A stretch of DNA of 64,000 bases from Tetragenococcus halophilus subsp. halophilus DSM 20339 (lineage in GTDB: Bacteria; Bacillota; Bacilli; Lactobacillales; Enterococcaceae): contig NZ_PXYA01000002.1 of NCBI RefSeq assembly GCF_003841405.1, positions 372,001 through 436,000 of the forward strand, read 5' to 3'. Below, one piece after another: positions 36,968-47,138 of this stretch (its first letter is position 1; each line of letters begins with the position of its first letter). The translations under genes and the position numbers were made by a program. The notes beneath the pieces are model-generated. The model saw nothing but the letters and a program-made list of their open reading frames with translations. It had not been told where the DNA came from and made no database searches.

Positions 36968-39628
36968 TTAAAATTTAATAACAGTTTGTTTTAGTTCTTG
37001 GTAATAGCTTACCATTTCTTTATCAGAGGACAAGCAAATTACCTGATAGTTATCACCGAATTCACTAAGTAATTTAGCTAGATTTTCTTTTCTTAGACTA
37101 TCATAATGTAACCAACCATCATCAATAATAACCGGAGAAATACTACGTTCTTTTTGCATAAAGAGATAAGCAAAACGAATTGACATAATCAACTGATCTT
37201 TGGTACCTGTTGATAATTCATAAATCGCAAATGTTGCTTCATCTGAAACAGCATTTATGACCCCTTCTATCGAAGTTACTTTTTTATAACTTCCATTTGT
37301 CAATAAAGAAAAATAATATGAAGCTTGTTTCAACAATTGTGGTAATTGTTGTTCCGACAGCTCAGTCGCCAAATCACTCAAAAAAGCAACTAATAAACGA
37401 TTAGTGCTCCACCTTAAAGCTGTCTCGTGTATCTCAGATAGCATACGACTTTCTTCTTGATAAAGCATATCCAAAGTACCATTTTTTTGTAAATATTCAA
37501 CTTGCAACTGTAAACGCTGCTTTTCTTCCAGTAAATGGTTAATCGTTTCTTGATTTTCTTCTTGCTTGGTTTGGTTTTTTGTTAAATATTGTGTTAGTTG
37601 ATCATAATTTATATCTTCAGGAAAAATGGGACGCAAAATAGCAGCCAATTCTTCTTTTCTATTCAATTTTTTTTGCATGTTTTCCCACTGCTTTATCCAT
37701 AGTGGAATTTCTGTCGGTTGCTCTAAACCGACTGTCTCCAGTAAGCTAGCATTGCTGGTAAATAACTCATCTCGCTCTTCTTTTGTTTGTTTTAATTGCT
37801 GTGCCAGTAAAGTGCTCGGTTGTTGCAAGCGTGACATTTTAGTTTCTTGCATCTGAGCGGCAAATTTTTTCACGATATCTTGTTTTTCTTGTAAACTTTT
37901 GTCAGCTAAAGGTAACCATTCTGCTAAAAACTGGAACCGAGTTTCTAAATCAATTTTTTGCTCTTTGACCACTGCCAACTGACTTTGCAAAGAAGATTCT
38001 TCTAGTACCACTCTTTGATATTCCTCTTGGTCTTTTTGATAACTTTCTAGCAGGGACCGCCAACTCTGTTCAATATTTTCATGACCCAAAGTTGTTTGTA
38101 ACATCATATCAATTTTTTGGGCTTCTTGTTGTGAATTCTTTAAATCTTCTTCTTCATTTAAAATTTCCTCTGAATAAGCGTCTGATTGCAATAATTTTTC
38201 TTGCCAAGTTGGTTTAACATCAGTAAAAGGCTTTTTCTTCTGATAATTTTTCAACAAACTTGCAGCCACACAGGTAAGACCAACAATAAAAGCAAGCAAA
38301 TTAAAGGGGAACGATAAAAATAAACCTAAGAGAGCAATTATTCCTCCAAAAGTTAAAATTAAGGGAGAATAATTTTTTTTATTTTTCGTAGTACTTATTA
38401 AGTCAGGATATTTTTCTTCTAACTGATCAATTTCTTTTTCAACATGCTGTTTTCTTTCTTTTAACCATTGAATCTGTGTTTCTTTTTGTCGTATTTGTTC
38501 ATGTAGCTTTTCTAGTTTATCAATTGAAGAATCGATCGAAGATGGCAAAGCCTGTGGTGGCTGTTGTTCTGTCCAGCCCCATTTTTGCTTTAATTTAAAA
38601 AATACTTGTTCAACGTTTTCTTTTTCTTGGAAAAGCTCCTTTTGTCTATCGAGCAAGCGTATAATAGGAACATCTAACTGTAATAAATCTTGCACCTCTT
38701 TTTCATGGTCTAAATAAAAAAAGTAACGATCTGTTTCTTGTCCTTGTTCAAGCTGAGCTAATTCATCTTCTTTTTTTTGAATTTTTTCAGTAAGATTTTG
38801 ATACTCATGATAAAAGCGTTGCAATTCTTTTTGTTCTTTTTCTGAGACACGACTTTCTTTTACTTTTTCTAACTCTTTCCATTCTTCATATAATGACCAA
38901 TGTGACTTTTTTTGATTTAAATCTTTTTCTTTAACTTTCAATTTTTTTTGTTCATCAGATAAACTTTGTAACTCTTGATCAAATTGCGAAATTTTTTGAT
39001 AGGCTTTTTGCACGTTTTCCTCTTCAGCTTCTTGTTGCTGAATTGTCTGCCTTAAGTCTTGCCAATCTTTTAATTGTTGATTTAAAGTCAATTTTTTAGC
39101 GCGAGGCTTAAATAATTGTTGATTTTCTTTTTGATACTCCTGTATTTTTCCCATCAATTGTTGACTTCCAGTAATACCTAAGGAAATCAACGATGTTTGC
39201 AATTCTTTTTCTTGTAAGCGATCAATTTGTGAGAGTTGTTCTTGTTGAAAGGTAAAGACATCTTGAAAGACGTCTTTATTTAATGGCGACAAAACCTGAT
39301 TCAAGATTTTTTCATCTTTTTCTTCTCCACCGATAAATAATTTGGCTTTTCCTCGGTTAACTTTACGGTAACGTTCAATTAAAACATCACCATACGGTTC
39401 AATACTTACCCAAAGCCGCCCACCATAAGCCGCACCATCTCGTGGCGTATAATCTTTTTTTTTACTACCTTTTTTGGGGAAACCAAACAACATAGCTAAA
39501 ATAAATTGATAGAGCGTTGATTTACCTACTTCATTACTACCATAAAAAAGTTGGTTACCAGGTAAAAACTCAAATATCTGATTACGATAGTGTCCAAATC
39601 CCGCAATTTCAGCTTTCCTTAATTCCAT
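36968..39628 (-). CDS. SbcC-like ATPase YhaN
   Basis: This 886-residue protein has an N-terminal Walker A GSNEVGKST (33-41), long coiled coils, and C-terminal ABC-type motifs (LSTGTKDQL, then PVIIDDGWLHYD). Two hydrophobic segments near 425-465 split the coiled coil, a feature of YhaN. It pairs with the nuclease-like YhaO as SbcC does with SbcD, by neighbour and domain logic. The two genes overlap by 20 bases. A role in DNA end processing at the membrane is inferred. Confidence 0.82.
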   Translation of the reverse strand: MELRKAEIAGFGHYRNQIFEFLPGNQLFYGSNEVGKSTLYQFILAMLFGFPKKGSKKKDYTPRDGAAYGGRLWVSIEPYGDVLIERYRKVNRGKAKLFIGGEEKDEKILNQVLSPLNKDVFQDVFTFQQEQLSQIDRLQEKELQTSLISLGITGSQQLMGKIQEYQKENQQLFKPRAKKLTLNQQLKDWQDLRQTIQQQEAEEENVQKAYQKISQFDQELQSLSDEQKKLKVKEKDLNQKKSHWSLYEEWKELEKVKESRVSEKEQKELQRFYHEYQNLTEKIQKKEDELAQLEQGQETDRYFFYLDHEKEVQDLLQLDVPIIRLLDRQKELFQEKENVEQVFFKLKQKWGWTEQQPPQALPSSIDSSIDKLEKLHEQIRQKETQIQWLKERKQHVEKEIDQLEEKYPDLISTTKNKKNYSPLILTFGGIIALLGLFLSFPFNLLAFIVGLTCVAASLLKNYQKKKPFTDVKPTWQEKLLQSDAYSEEILNEEEDLKNSQQEAQKIDMMLQTTLGHENIEQSWRSLLESYQKDQEEYQRVVLEESSLQSQLAVVKEQKIDLETRFQFLAEWLPLADKSLQEKQDIVKKFAAQMQETKMSRLQQPSTLLAQQLKQTKEERDELFTSNASLLETVGLEQPTEIPLWIKQWENMQKKLNRKEELAAILRPIFPEDINYDQLTQYLTKNQTKQEENQETINHLLEEKQRLQLQVEYLQKNGTLDMLYQEESRMLSEIHETALRWSTNRLLVAFLSDLATELSEQQLPQLLKQASYYFSLLTNGSYKKVTSIEGVINAVSDEATFAIYELSTGTKDQLIMSIRFAYLFMQKERSISPVIIDDGWLHYDSLRKENLAKLLSEFGDNYQVICLSSDKEMVSYYQELKQTVIKF

Positions 39629-40814
39629 CTAGCTTCCTCCAACTAAATTCACTTTCTAGTTTTTCCTGTATCTGTTTAAAAGTTTCTTCCTGTAATTGTT
39701 CCATCGATATTGCTTGTGTGGCTAAAGGATAAGATACAAGTTCGTTGATTGTTTCATTATACTTATCGATTTGTTGATATGTGGCCAACAACTGCTCTAA
39801 TAACTTTTTATCGGCTGGTAGCACAATTTTTTCAGCTGCTAGTTCTTCGACTACATCTACCTGATAAACTAATTGTTTAAACTGATATTTGTCCAAATAA
39901 TCATTAACATAATCAAGTAGCTCCAGAATTTCTTTTTCTTGTAGCCAGTTTGTCGGTAAAAGGCCAGTATCCTTTAGACGTAGCTTAACTAGTTTTCTTT
40001 CCGATATTTGAAAGGTCTCGATTATTCTATCTAATACAGCTTTTTGCTGGCTAATCCCTGCTAAAGAAATTTCTTTTTGTTCCCACTTCACCGCAGAAAC
40101 GTCCTCTATTTGCCAATTAACCTGCCCTTGATCTATCATGACATAGTTAACACCGGTCGACTCCTCTTTTTGGGTATGTCCTTGGGGAGTACCTGCATAT
40201 ATAATTGCAGCTTCTTCAGAAAGAATCGTCGGCACATGAATATGCCCTAACGCCCAATAATCATAATTTTTATTTTTCATTTCTTGCAATTGAAAAGGCG
40301 CAAAATACTCACTTGACATATCCCCATGATACATGCCTATATGATAATCTGTCTGCTTCATAGGAAATTCATTAACTTTTTTCTGACTGAGCTGTGGACC
40401 TAAGTAGCTAAATCCGCTGATAAAATACTGTTCACCTGTATTCGTTTGTCCACTGATCGTTTGAACTTTTTCTTCTTTAAACAAATATACATTCGAAGGA
40501 AAGTCAAACCAATAACGTTCTTCTTCGTAATAGTCATGATTTCCAAAAATCATATAAACTGGGATATTTTCTTTATTTAACTGTTCCATTTGTTGAAAAA
40601 ATTGTTGCTGAGTTTTTAAGGTAGGTCGATTTTGATGAAAAGTATCACCTGCAAAAAGTAAAAAATCAACTTTTTTCTCGATAGCAAGCCTTACAATATT
40701 AGCAAGCACTTGTTCGTTTTCCCTAGGTAATTCCTTGGTTTTACTTGCAACTAAGTGAAGTCCCTCAAAAGGACGATCAAAATGTAAATCCGCACAATGG
40801 ATAAAACGCAACAT
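39609..40814 (-). CDS. SbcD-like DNA exonuclease YhaO
   Basis: This 401-residue metallophosphoesterase has all phosphoesterase motifs: IHCADLHFDRPF, FAGDTFH, GNHDYY and ALGHIHVPTIL. It resembles SbcD/Mre11 nucleases. It precedes yhaN and overlaps it by 20 bases, so the two subunits are made together. It is the first gene of the yhaO-N-M unit, divergent from the DUF536 gene. Substrate and ends preference are unknown. Confidence 0.85.
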   Translation of the reverse strand: MLRFIHCADLHFDRPFEGLHLVASKTKELPRENEQVLANIVRLAIEKKVDFLLFAGDTFHQNRPTLKTQQQFFQQMEQLNKENIPVYMIFGNHDYYEEERYWFDFPSNVYLFKEEKVQTISGQTNTGEQYFISGFSYLGPQLSQKKVNEFPMKQTDYHIGMYHGDMSSEYFAPFQLQEMKNKNYDYWALGHIHVPTILSEEAAIIYAGTPQGHTQKEESTGVNYVMIDQGQVNWQIEDVSAVKWEQKEISLAGISQQKAVLDRIIETFQISERKLVKLRLKDTGLLPTNWLQEKEILELLDYVNDYLDKYQFKQLVYQVDVVEELAAEKIVLPADKKLLEQLLATYQQIDKYNETINELVSYPLATQAISMEQLQEETFKQIQEKLESEFSWRKLDGIKES

Positions 40815-41117
40815 ACTAGCGCCCTCCTTTTTGCCTTTTATTTTAGCATTTTTTTATTTAGAAGTCAGTAAAAGCGAACAAATTTTCGCTTTTTGCCCGC
40901 TAAAAATTATACAAGTAGAGAATAGTGAATTTTTGCAAGATATTTATAGACTCTACTTATTTCTAAGAAACCCTAAGAATTTACTTCTATTTAACTGTTT
41001 AGTATATTTTATCTTATACACCATAAAAAAGTTCTCAGAAAGTTTCTCAATATTTTAAATGGTTATCTTAATTAAAATTATAGTAAATTAATCGTCGTTT
41101 TTTTGCGAAAAGTATGC
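40815..41117. other. Divergent gap between yhaO and the DUF536 gene
   Basis: This AT-rich stretch should hold the yhaO promoter. A 75-residue frame at 40831-41058 has no family likeness and no good start. The promoter and repeats of the DUF536 gene lie to its right. Confidence 0.4.
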
Positions 41118-41155
41118 TAAAATCTACCTAGGCAGACCTTAGGTTATACCTGAGG
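41111..41155 (+). promoter_or_regulatory. Promoter of the DUF536 gene with three phased ACCTnAGG repeats
   Basis: An extended -10 box TG-C-TAAAAT ends at 41123. Three related palindromes follow: CCTAGG (41127-41132), CCTTAGG (41137-41143) and CCTGAGG (41149-41155). Their starts are 10 and 12 bases apart, close to one helical turn, and they cover the predicted transcription start. This layout suggests an operator. The gene's own HTH protein is a candidate regulator. Confidence 0.45.
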
Positions 41156-41184
41156 AAGTAGTGTAATAATGGAGGACTTACAAT

Positions 41185-41748
41185 ATGGCAGAGGAAACAG
41201 AAAAAACTTTAACGCAATTAGCAAATGAACTAAATGTATCTCGTGATAAAATAATTTATCGCTACAAAAAACTACCAGAAGAAGATTACTTTAAAGAAAA
41301 TAACACAATCTATCTACGTCATTCAGGGATTCAAAAAATTGTTGATGACCTAAGAGACGATATTAAAGAAAACAAAGAGGAAGAGCAAGAAGAGGAAAAT
41401 CAAGTTAACCCATCTTTTGATTACCTTGTTGAACAGTTAAGTAAAAAAGATGAACAAATTGATCAATTGCAAAAACTAGTTGATCAACAGCAACAATTAA
41501 ACGCCGAAGATAAGAATTTAATCAAAGAATTACACCAATATTTATCCCTTGAAGCACCAAAAGAAGAAAATACTAGTGATAAAGAAAAATACGATGAACA
41601 ATTACAACAAAAAGATGAACAGTTAGCACAATTGCAAAAGCAGTTACAACAAAGTGAAGCAATCCAACAAGAGAAAGAAACACTGGAAACAGAATTGTCT
41701 TCTTTGAAACAACAAAAAAATAAAAAATGGTATCAATTTTGGAAATAA
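41185..41748 (+). CDS. DUF536-type protein with HTH and coiled coil
   Basis: This 187-residue protein starts with a helix-turn-helix-like region (about 8-50, TQLANELNVSRDKIIYRYKKL) and then has two long Gln/Glu-rich coiled coils (85-180). The C-terminus KKWYQFWK is basic and aromatic. DUF536 proteins occur on plasmids of lactic acid bacteria beside replication genes, and also on chromosomes. DNA binding by the N-terminal part is inferred. Phased repeats overlap its promoter, which suggests autoregulation. Confidence 0.75.
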   Translation: MAEETEKTLTQLANELNVSRDKIIYRYKKLPEEDYFKENNTIYLRHSGIQKIVDDLRDDIKENKEEEQEEENQVNPSFDYLVEQLSKKDEQIDQLQKLVDQQQQLNAEDKNLIKELHQYLSLEAPKEENTSDKEKYDEQLQQKDEQLAQLQKQLQQSEAIQQEKETLETELSSLKQQKNKKWYQFWK

Positions 41749-41775
41749 AATACACTGTAAGCTAAGTAAATACAG

Positions 41776-41881
41776 AAAAATATCCGACCTATATTTAAAA
41801 AGACTTTCGATTAGTCGTAAGTTTATGACTAATCCTGCCAAAATGCTGGAATGTCTTTCTATCTATAGTTCGGATATTTTT
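41776..41881. repeat. Three-tier branched inverted repeat, possible RNA element
   Basis: Nested pairings are: 41776-41787 with 41870-41881 (12 bp), continuing as CTATA/TATAG; AAAGAC (41799-41804) with GTCTTT (41853-41858); and GATTAGTC (41809-41816) with GACTAATC (41827-41834). The remaining bases could form a small CCA-GG hairpin. The complex fold lies between converging genes. It may be a terminator for both, but it is far more elaborate than the other terminators here. Confidence 0.5.
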
Positions 41882-41888
41882 ATATAAT

Positions 41889-43085
41889 TTATCGAGGTAA
41901 AAGATATATCTTCACAAAATAATTAGGCTCTAGTTTTTTATTTTCCGGCTGTACAACAATACAATCATAAGAACCCGTCATTAAATGTTTTTTCTTAGCT
42001 GGTAAAGTGACTTTTCCATTATTTAATTTTGCTCGAATATAACGTGTCAACTTGCTTTTTTCTCGGTAACCACTTGCAATTTCTGCATCATATTCTTTTA
42101 ATAAAAATTGTTTATTTTGAAAAAAATAAGCAAGTAACGGCCAATAAAAAAGGTGGAAATTTATAAGACTTGCAAAAGGATTCCCTGAAAGAGATAAAAT
42201 AATTGTATCTTGCCATCTAGAAGCCATCACTGGTGTCCCCGGTTTCATTTTAATAAAATGAAAAATTTCCTCTGCTCCTAACTCTTTAATCCCTTGAGGG
42301 AGAAAATCTTTATCACCTATTGATACACCGCCTGTAGTTAAAACAACATCAAAGTTTCCTGCATATTGTTTTAAAATTTGAGAAAAACGTATAGGATCAT
42401 CCGGACACTTTTCTTGAAACACAATAGTACCGTTGTAACGTTCAATATAAGAAGCTAAAGTATAAACAGTGCTATTATAAAGTTTTCCAGCTGTCAACCT
42501 TTCACCAGGAGAAAGCAATTCACTACCCGTAGCGATTAGCCCCACACGTATTTTTTTTAACACGTTTAGCTTTGTAATACCTACAGCTGCCAACGTACCG
42601 ATATTTTCACTATCTATTATTGTATCCGCTTGTATTATAAGCTCTCCGGCAACTAAATCTTCACCCTCTTTTATATAATTTTCACCAGGTATTACCTCGG
42701 TAAATATTGTTATTTGTCTATTGTCATCATTTGTCGTGTTTTCTTGTTTAATCACAGCATTATAACCTGGCGGTATCTTTGCCCCAGTTGTAATACGAAC
42801 ACAAGTATTTCTTACAGCACTTATACTAGTTGTATCATCTCCAGCATACACACTAGCAATCACTGATAGTTTTATTGGTTTTTCTTGCTTTGCTGCCATT
42901 GTATCTTCTGCAAATAATGCATAACCGTCCATCGCTGACTTTGAAAAATTGGGTACATTGATAGGAGAAGGAATATCAAAAGCAGCAATACGCCCATAGC
43001 TTTTACTTAGGGGAATAACCTCAGTAAGTTTTTGTTTGCGAAAATTTTCTTTCAAACGCATTACTGCTTCTGCAAGTTCTAACAC
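41889..43085 (-). CDS. moeA: Molybdopterin molybdenumtransferase MoeA
   Basis: MoeA inserts molybdate into adenylated molybdopterin. The 398 residues contain the typical MoeA order: N-terminal substrate part with NFSKSAMDGYAL, the central MoCF domain (GLIATGSELLSPGE, VVLTTGGVSIGDKD) and the C-terminal beta domain. It is the last gene of the formate dehydrogenase operon and presumably supplies its cofactor. The moaABC genes for the earlier steps are not in the window. Confidence 0.92.
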   Translation of the reverse strand: MLELAEAVMRLKENFRKQKLTEVIPLSKSYGRIAAFDIPSPINVPNFSKSAMDGYALFAEDTMAAKQEKPIKLSVIASVYAGDDTTSISAVRNTCVRITTGAKIPPGYNAVIKQENTTNDDNRQITIFTEVIPGENYIKEGEDLVAGELIIQADTIIDSENIGTLAAVGITKLNVLKKIRVGLIATGSELLSPGERLTAGKLYNSTVYTLASYIERYNGTIVFQEKCPDDPIRFSQILKQYAGNFDVVLTTGGVSIGDKDFLPQGIKELGAEEIFHFIKMKPGTPVMASRWQDTIILSLSGNPFASLINFHLFYWPLLAYFFQNKQFLLKEYDAEIASGYREKSKLTRYIRAKLNNGKVTLPAKKKHLMTGSYDCIVVQPENKKLEPNYFVKIYLLPR

Positions 43086-43107
43086 AAAAACCCCTTCTTT
43101 CCTAACT

Positions 43108-45846
43108 TTATCGACTTTCGCTTACTTTATTTTTCAACGGTTCAATTGATACGGCACAAACTTTATACTCTGGGATAATCGCAATATCATCATATACAGC
43201 ATTCGTAATTTCATTAACATTTCCATCTTGAAAATGAAAAGTCATAAATACTGAGTCCTCTCGAACACGGTCTCCCACTTTAGCAAAAGTTTCAATAGAA
43301 CCTCTTCTTGAAGAAACTTTTACTTTATCTCCATGATTGATACCTAATTGTGTCGCACTTTCAGCGTTGATCTCAATGTAAGATTTATTAGAGATTTCAT
43401 TAATCCCTGGTGTTCTGCCAGTCATAGAGCGAGTGTTGTAATGATACAACATTCGTCCAGTAGACATGAGATACGGATATTTATTATCTGGCAACTCTTG
43501 TGCGGGTTGATAAGGAATTGCTTTAAACAAACCTTTTCCACGCGCAAATTCTCCTACGTGCATAATTGGTGTGCCAGGATCATCCAAGCTCTTACAAGGC
43601 CATTGCAATCCATTTTCTTGCTTCAGTCGTTTGTAATTAACACCAGCAAAGTTAGGGACTAAATAAGCAATTTCATCCATTATTTCACTAGGATGCTCAT
43701 AATGCATAGGATAACCCATTTTACTTGCAATATCGCAAAAGACCTTATAATCTTCGCGAGCCGCACCTGGTGCATCCACTGCTTTACGAATACGTTGGAT
43801 CCGACGTTCTGTATTCGTGAATGTTCCATCTTTTTCAGCAAAAGCCGCGCCAGGCAAAACAACGTCAGCGTATTTAGCAGTTTCAGTCATAAATAATTCT
43901 TGTACAACTAAAAAGTCTAATTTTTTTAATGCGTCTCGTACATGAGAAACATCCGGGTCTGTAACGACTGGATCTTCACCAAATATATAAAGTCCTTTAA
44001 CATCTCCTTTTGCAGCTGCCGGTAGTACCTGAGTAGAAGTCATGCCGGTATTTGAACTAAGTGGCGTTTGCCAAGCTTTTTTAAATTTTTGCCTAATTTT
44101 TTCATTGGCAACTTTTTGGTAACCTGGAAAGTCAAAAGGAGAACATCCCATATCACAGGCCCCTTGCACATTATTTTGTCCACGTAAGGGATTCACTCCG
44201 CAACCAGGTCGTCCAAGTTTACCTACTAGCATGGCCATATTAGACATGCTCATTACGCCTTTGGTACCGGTAGAATGCTCGGTAACACCTAAGCAATATA
44301 TAATTGGAGCTTTTTTAGCATTCGCATATAGTCTTGCGGCGCGAATTAAATCTTCTTCTTCAATTTCACAAATTTTTGCTACAACGTCCGGGGTATAGTC
44401 AGCTACAAGTTCTTTAAGCTCTTCATAACCCTCTGTCCGTTCTTGTATAAATTTCTCATCTTCTAACCCTTCGTTAAGGATAACGTTCATAATACCATTT
44501 GCAAAAGCGACATTCGTTCCTGCTTTAACTTGTAGGTGTAGCTCACTATTTTTTACTAAATCAATCTTTCTTGGATCCACAACGATTAATTTTGTTCCAT
44601 TTTGTACTGCTTGACGAATTTGTAAGCCAATCACAGGGTGCGCCTCAGTAGGGTTTGAACCAACTAACATAATTACATCAACATCAGTTGTAATATCTTC
44701 GATCGTATTTGTCATTGCACCGCTTCCCAAAGTATTTGCTAGTCCATGAACAGAGGCTGAATGACATACACGCGCGCAATTATCCACATTATTGGAACCC
44801 AAAGCAGTACGCACCATTTTTTCAAAAATAAAATTATCTTCATTGGTTGAACGAGAACAAGAAAAACCAGCTAAACTATCCGGACCGTAATTATTTTTTA
44901 AATATTTAAACTTCTTACTAACTAATTCAAGCGCCTCATCCCAACTTGCTTCTTCAAATTTTCCTTCTCGTTTGATCAATGGTGTTTGCAATCGGTCACC
45001 AGAAGCAACAAATTTATAGGAAGCAAATTTTCCTTTTACACAAAGCATATTTTTATTGGCTGGTCCATTGGCAGGCTCTGCGCCTACAATAACGTTATTT
45101 TTTACTAAAAGGTTCACTTGACAACCAGTTCCACAATGAGGACAAGTCGTTTTCACCTTGGAGGTTTCCCATTTTCTGAAATTCACAGAATCTTTTACAG
45201 ATAATGCACCTGTTGGACAAACTGAGACACAATTCCCACAAGATTCACAATCAGACAGTTTCCAATCTTCACCAAAGCAAGGCAACATCTTTGTATCAAA
45301 GCCACGATTAGAAATACTGATCACGTCTCGTCCTTGACGCAGTTGACAAACGCGGGCACAAGCTCGGCACATAATACATTTTTCTGGATCATAAGTGAAA
45401 AAGGGATTTGTATCATCAATTTGATTTGGCGCTTGTCGTTTTCCAGCAAAACTCGTATCAGTTAAACCATATTCCATCGAATAATCCTGCAATTTACAAT
45501 CGCCATTTTGGGCACAGCTAAAACATTCTAATTTATGATTACTCAAAAGTAAATCTAGGACAAAACGTCTAGAATCAGATACCTTTTTGTTATTTGTATG
45601 AATAAACATTCCTTCTTGGGCGTGGGCAGTACAAGCAGTAACTAAACCACCCTTACGACCACCTTCTACTTCAACAACGCACATACGGCAAGACCCATCA
45701 GGAGCTAATTCTTTCAAATGACACATAGTTGGGATTTCAACCCCAATTTCTTTTGCCGCATTTAATAAAGTTGTACCTTTCGGGACTGTCACTTCTTGAT
45801 CATCAATTGAAAGTGTTACTGTTGCAGTGGGGGCTGTTGACATCAT
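43108..45846 (-). CDS. fdhA: Formate dehydrogenase, molybdenum catalytic subunit
   Basis: This 912-residue subunit oxidises formate to CO2. The N-terminal part resembles NuoG: a [2Fe-2S] domain with C-x2-C (GSCRMC), a HxxxC cluster region (HKLECFSCAQNGDC), and two [4Fe-4S] motifs (CIMCRACARVC, CESCGNCVSVC). The catalytic part has the [4Fe-4S] motif CPHCGTGC and a bis-MGD pocket. The metal ligand is a cysteine (ARVCHSASV), so no selenocysteine is used. The start at 45846 follows GGAGG and overlaps the NuoF-like stop as TAATG. Confidence 0.92.
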   Translation of the reverse strand: MMSTAPTATVTLSIDDQEVTVPKGTTLLNAAKEIGVEIPTMCHLKELAPDGSCRMCVVEVEGGRKGGLVTACTAHAQEGMFIHTNNKKVSDSRRFVLDLLLSNHKLECFSCAQNGDCKLQDYSMEYGLTDTSFAGKRQAPNQIDDTNPFFTYDPEKCIMCRACARVCQLRQGRDVISISNRGFDTKMLPCFGEDWKLSDCESCGNCVSVCPTGALSVKDSVNFRKWETSKVKTTCPHCGTGCQVNLLVKNNVIVGAEPANGPANKNMLCVKGKFASYKFVASGDRLQTPLIKREGKFEEASWDEALELVSKKFKYLKNNYGPDSLAGFSCSRSTNEDNFIFEKMVRTALGSNNVDNCARVCHSASVHGLANTLGSGAMTNTIEDITTDVDVIMLVGSNPTEAHPVIGLQIRQAVQNGTKLIVVDPRKIDLVKNSELHLQVKAGTNVAFANGIMNVILNEGLEDEKFIQERTEGYEELKELVADYTPDVVAKICEIEEEDLIRAARLYANAKKAPIIYCLGVTEHSTGTKGVMSMSNMAMLVGKLGRPGCGVNPLRGQNNVQGACDMGCSPFDFPGYQKVANEKIRQKFKKAWQTPLSSNTGMTSTQVLPAAAKGDVKGLYIFGEDPVVTDPDVSHVRDALKKLDFLVVQELFMTETAKYADVVLPGAAFAEKDGTFTNTERRIQRIRKAVDAPGAAREDYKVFCDIASKMGYPMHYEHPSEIMDEIAYLVPNFAGVNYKRLKQENGLQWPCKSLDDPGTPIMHVGEFARGKGLFKAIPYQPAQELPDNKYPYLMSTGRMLYHYNTRSMTGRTPGINEISNKSYIEINAESATQLGINHGDKVKVSSRRGSIETFAKVGDRVREDSVFMTFHFQDGNVNEITNAVYDDIAIIPEYKVCAVSIEPLKNKVSESR

Positions 45847-47138
45847 TACCACATTACCTCCTGTACTTTTTCTGCCTTTGTATCAATTACTTGCTCAAAT
45901 TCTTCAGGAAAAGCTTGCATAGCACTAAAAATCGCTGTAGAAGCAGATTGCCCTAAACCACAAGCAGATAACTGTGTCACATGGGTTAACATGGCATGGA
46001 AACGTTCTATATCGCCAGGCATTCCCATTCCTTGTTGAAATTTTTCTAACATTTCTAAAATACGTAAGGTACCAATTCGACAGGGTGTACATTTCCCACA
46101 GGATTCATGGGCAAAAAATGCAGCGACTTGTGTAAGATAATCAATGATACTAACACTGTCATCCATAACTACAATTGCACCGGAACCAACAGACAGGCCC
46201 TCATCCCACATCCCATCATAAGAATATATACAATCTTCTAATTGATCAACACTGCCAATAGGCCCAGATTGCCCTCCGAAATGTATAAATTTTAAGGGAC
46301 GACCTGTACTGCTACCACCACCGTATTCTTCTGAATATAAAATTTCTTGTAAAGGCGTACCAAGATTCACTTCATAAAGCCCTCGATTTTTCACATGTCC
46401 GGTTAGACAGATTAATTTCGTTCCCCCACCGTCTTGTGTTCCTAATGATTTGAAAGCTTCTCCACCATATCGCAAAATATATGGCACACATGCATAAGAT
46501 TCAACATTATTAACCAAAGTTGGTTTTAAATATAATCCCACATCAGCCAAATGTGGTGGTTTCACACGTGGTCGCCCCGTCTTTCCTTCAATTGAATTTA
46601 ATAATGCCTAATTTTCACCGCAAACATAAGCACCTGCGCCAGAAATAATTCGTATGTCATAATCAAAACCACTAATTCCCAAGATATTTTTTTCTAACAG
46701 CTTCATCTGTCGGGCGTTGTTCAGAGCCTCATTTAACCGATCATGAAGATGACGGTATTCACCACGGATATAAATGTATCCTTGTGGTGAATCAAATAAA
46801 TAACCAGCAATTGTCATACCTTCAATCAAAGCAAGCGGATCAAAATCTAACAATGCTTTATCTTTAAATGTCCCCGGTTCTCCTTCGTCTGCATTACAGA
46901 CAATATATTTGGGACTACCTTGTGAATAAAACAAATGCCGCCATTTTTTCCCGAGAGGAAAAGCAGCTCCACCCCTACCTCGTAATAAAGCGATTTCTAA
47001 CTCTTCTAAAATGTTCTCTTTTTCCATCTTCAATGCTTTTTTTAAACCTTCATAACCAGATAAAGCACAATAATTTTGTACGTCTGTTGGATCATTCATT
47101 TTTTCAAAACGTGTTGTTAAAACTTTTTTACTTGTCAT
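45846..47138 (-). pseudogene. NuoF-like NADH-binding subunit interrupted by TAG
   Basis: This gene encodes a 430-codon flavoprotein similar to NuoF/HoxF that would pass electrons from formate to NAD. After VCGEN an in-frame TAG occurs at 46608-46610, and the sequence then resumes in the same frame as ALLNSIEGKTGRPRVKPPH. NuoF proteins usually read CGEETALLNSIEG here, so two codons are altered (E to N, T to stop). FMN and NADH motifs (RGRGGAAFPLGKKW, NADEGEPGTFKD) lie before the stop and the C-terminal [4Fe-4S] CGKCTPCRIGT after it. Readthrough would be needed for function. Confidence 0.85.

Noticed and set aside
46608-46610. TAG as recoded codon (selenocysteine or pyrrolysine)
   Set aside because: Selenocysteine uses TGA, and no pyrrolysine machinery or special element is seen; prfA, which reads UAG, is present.
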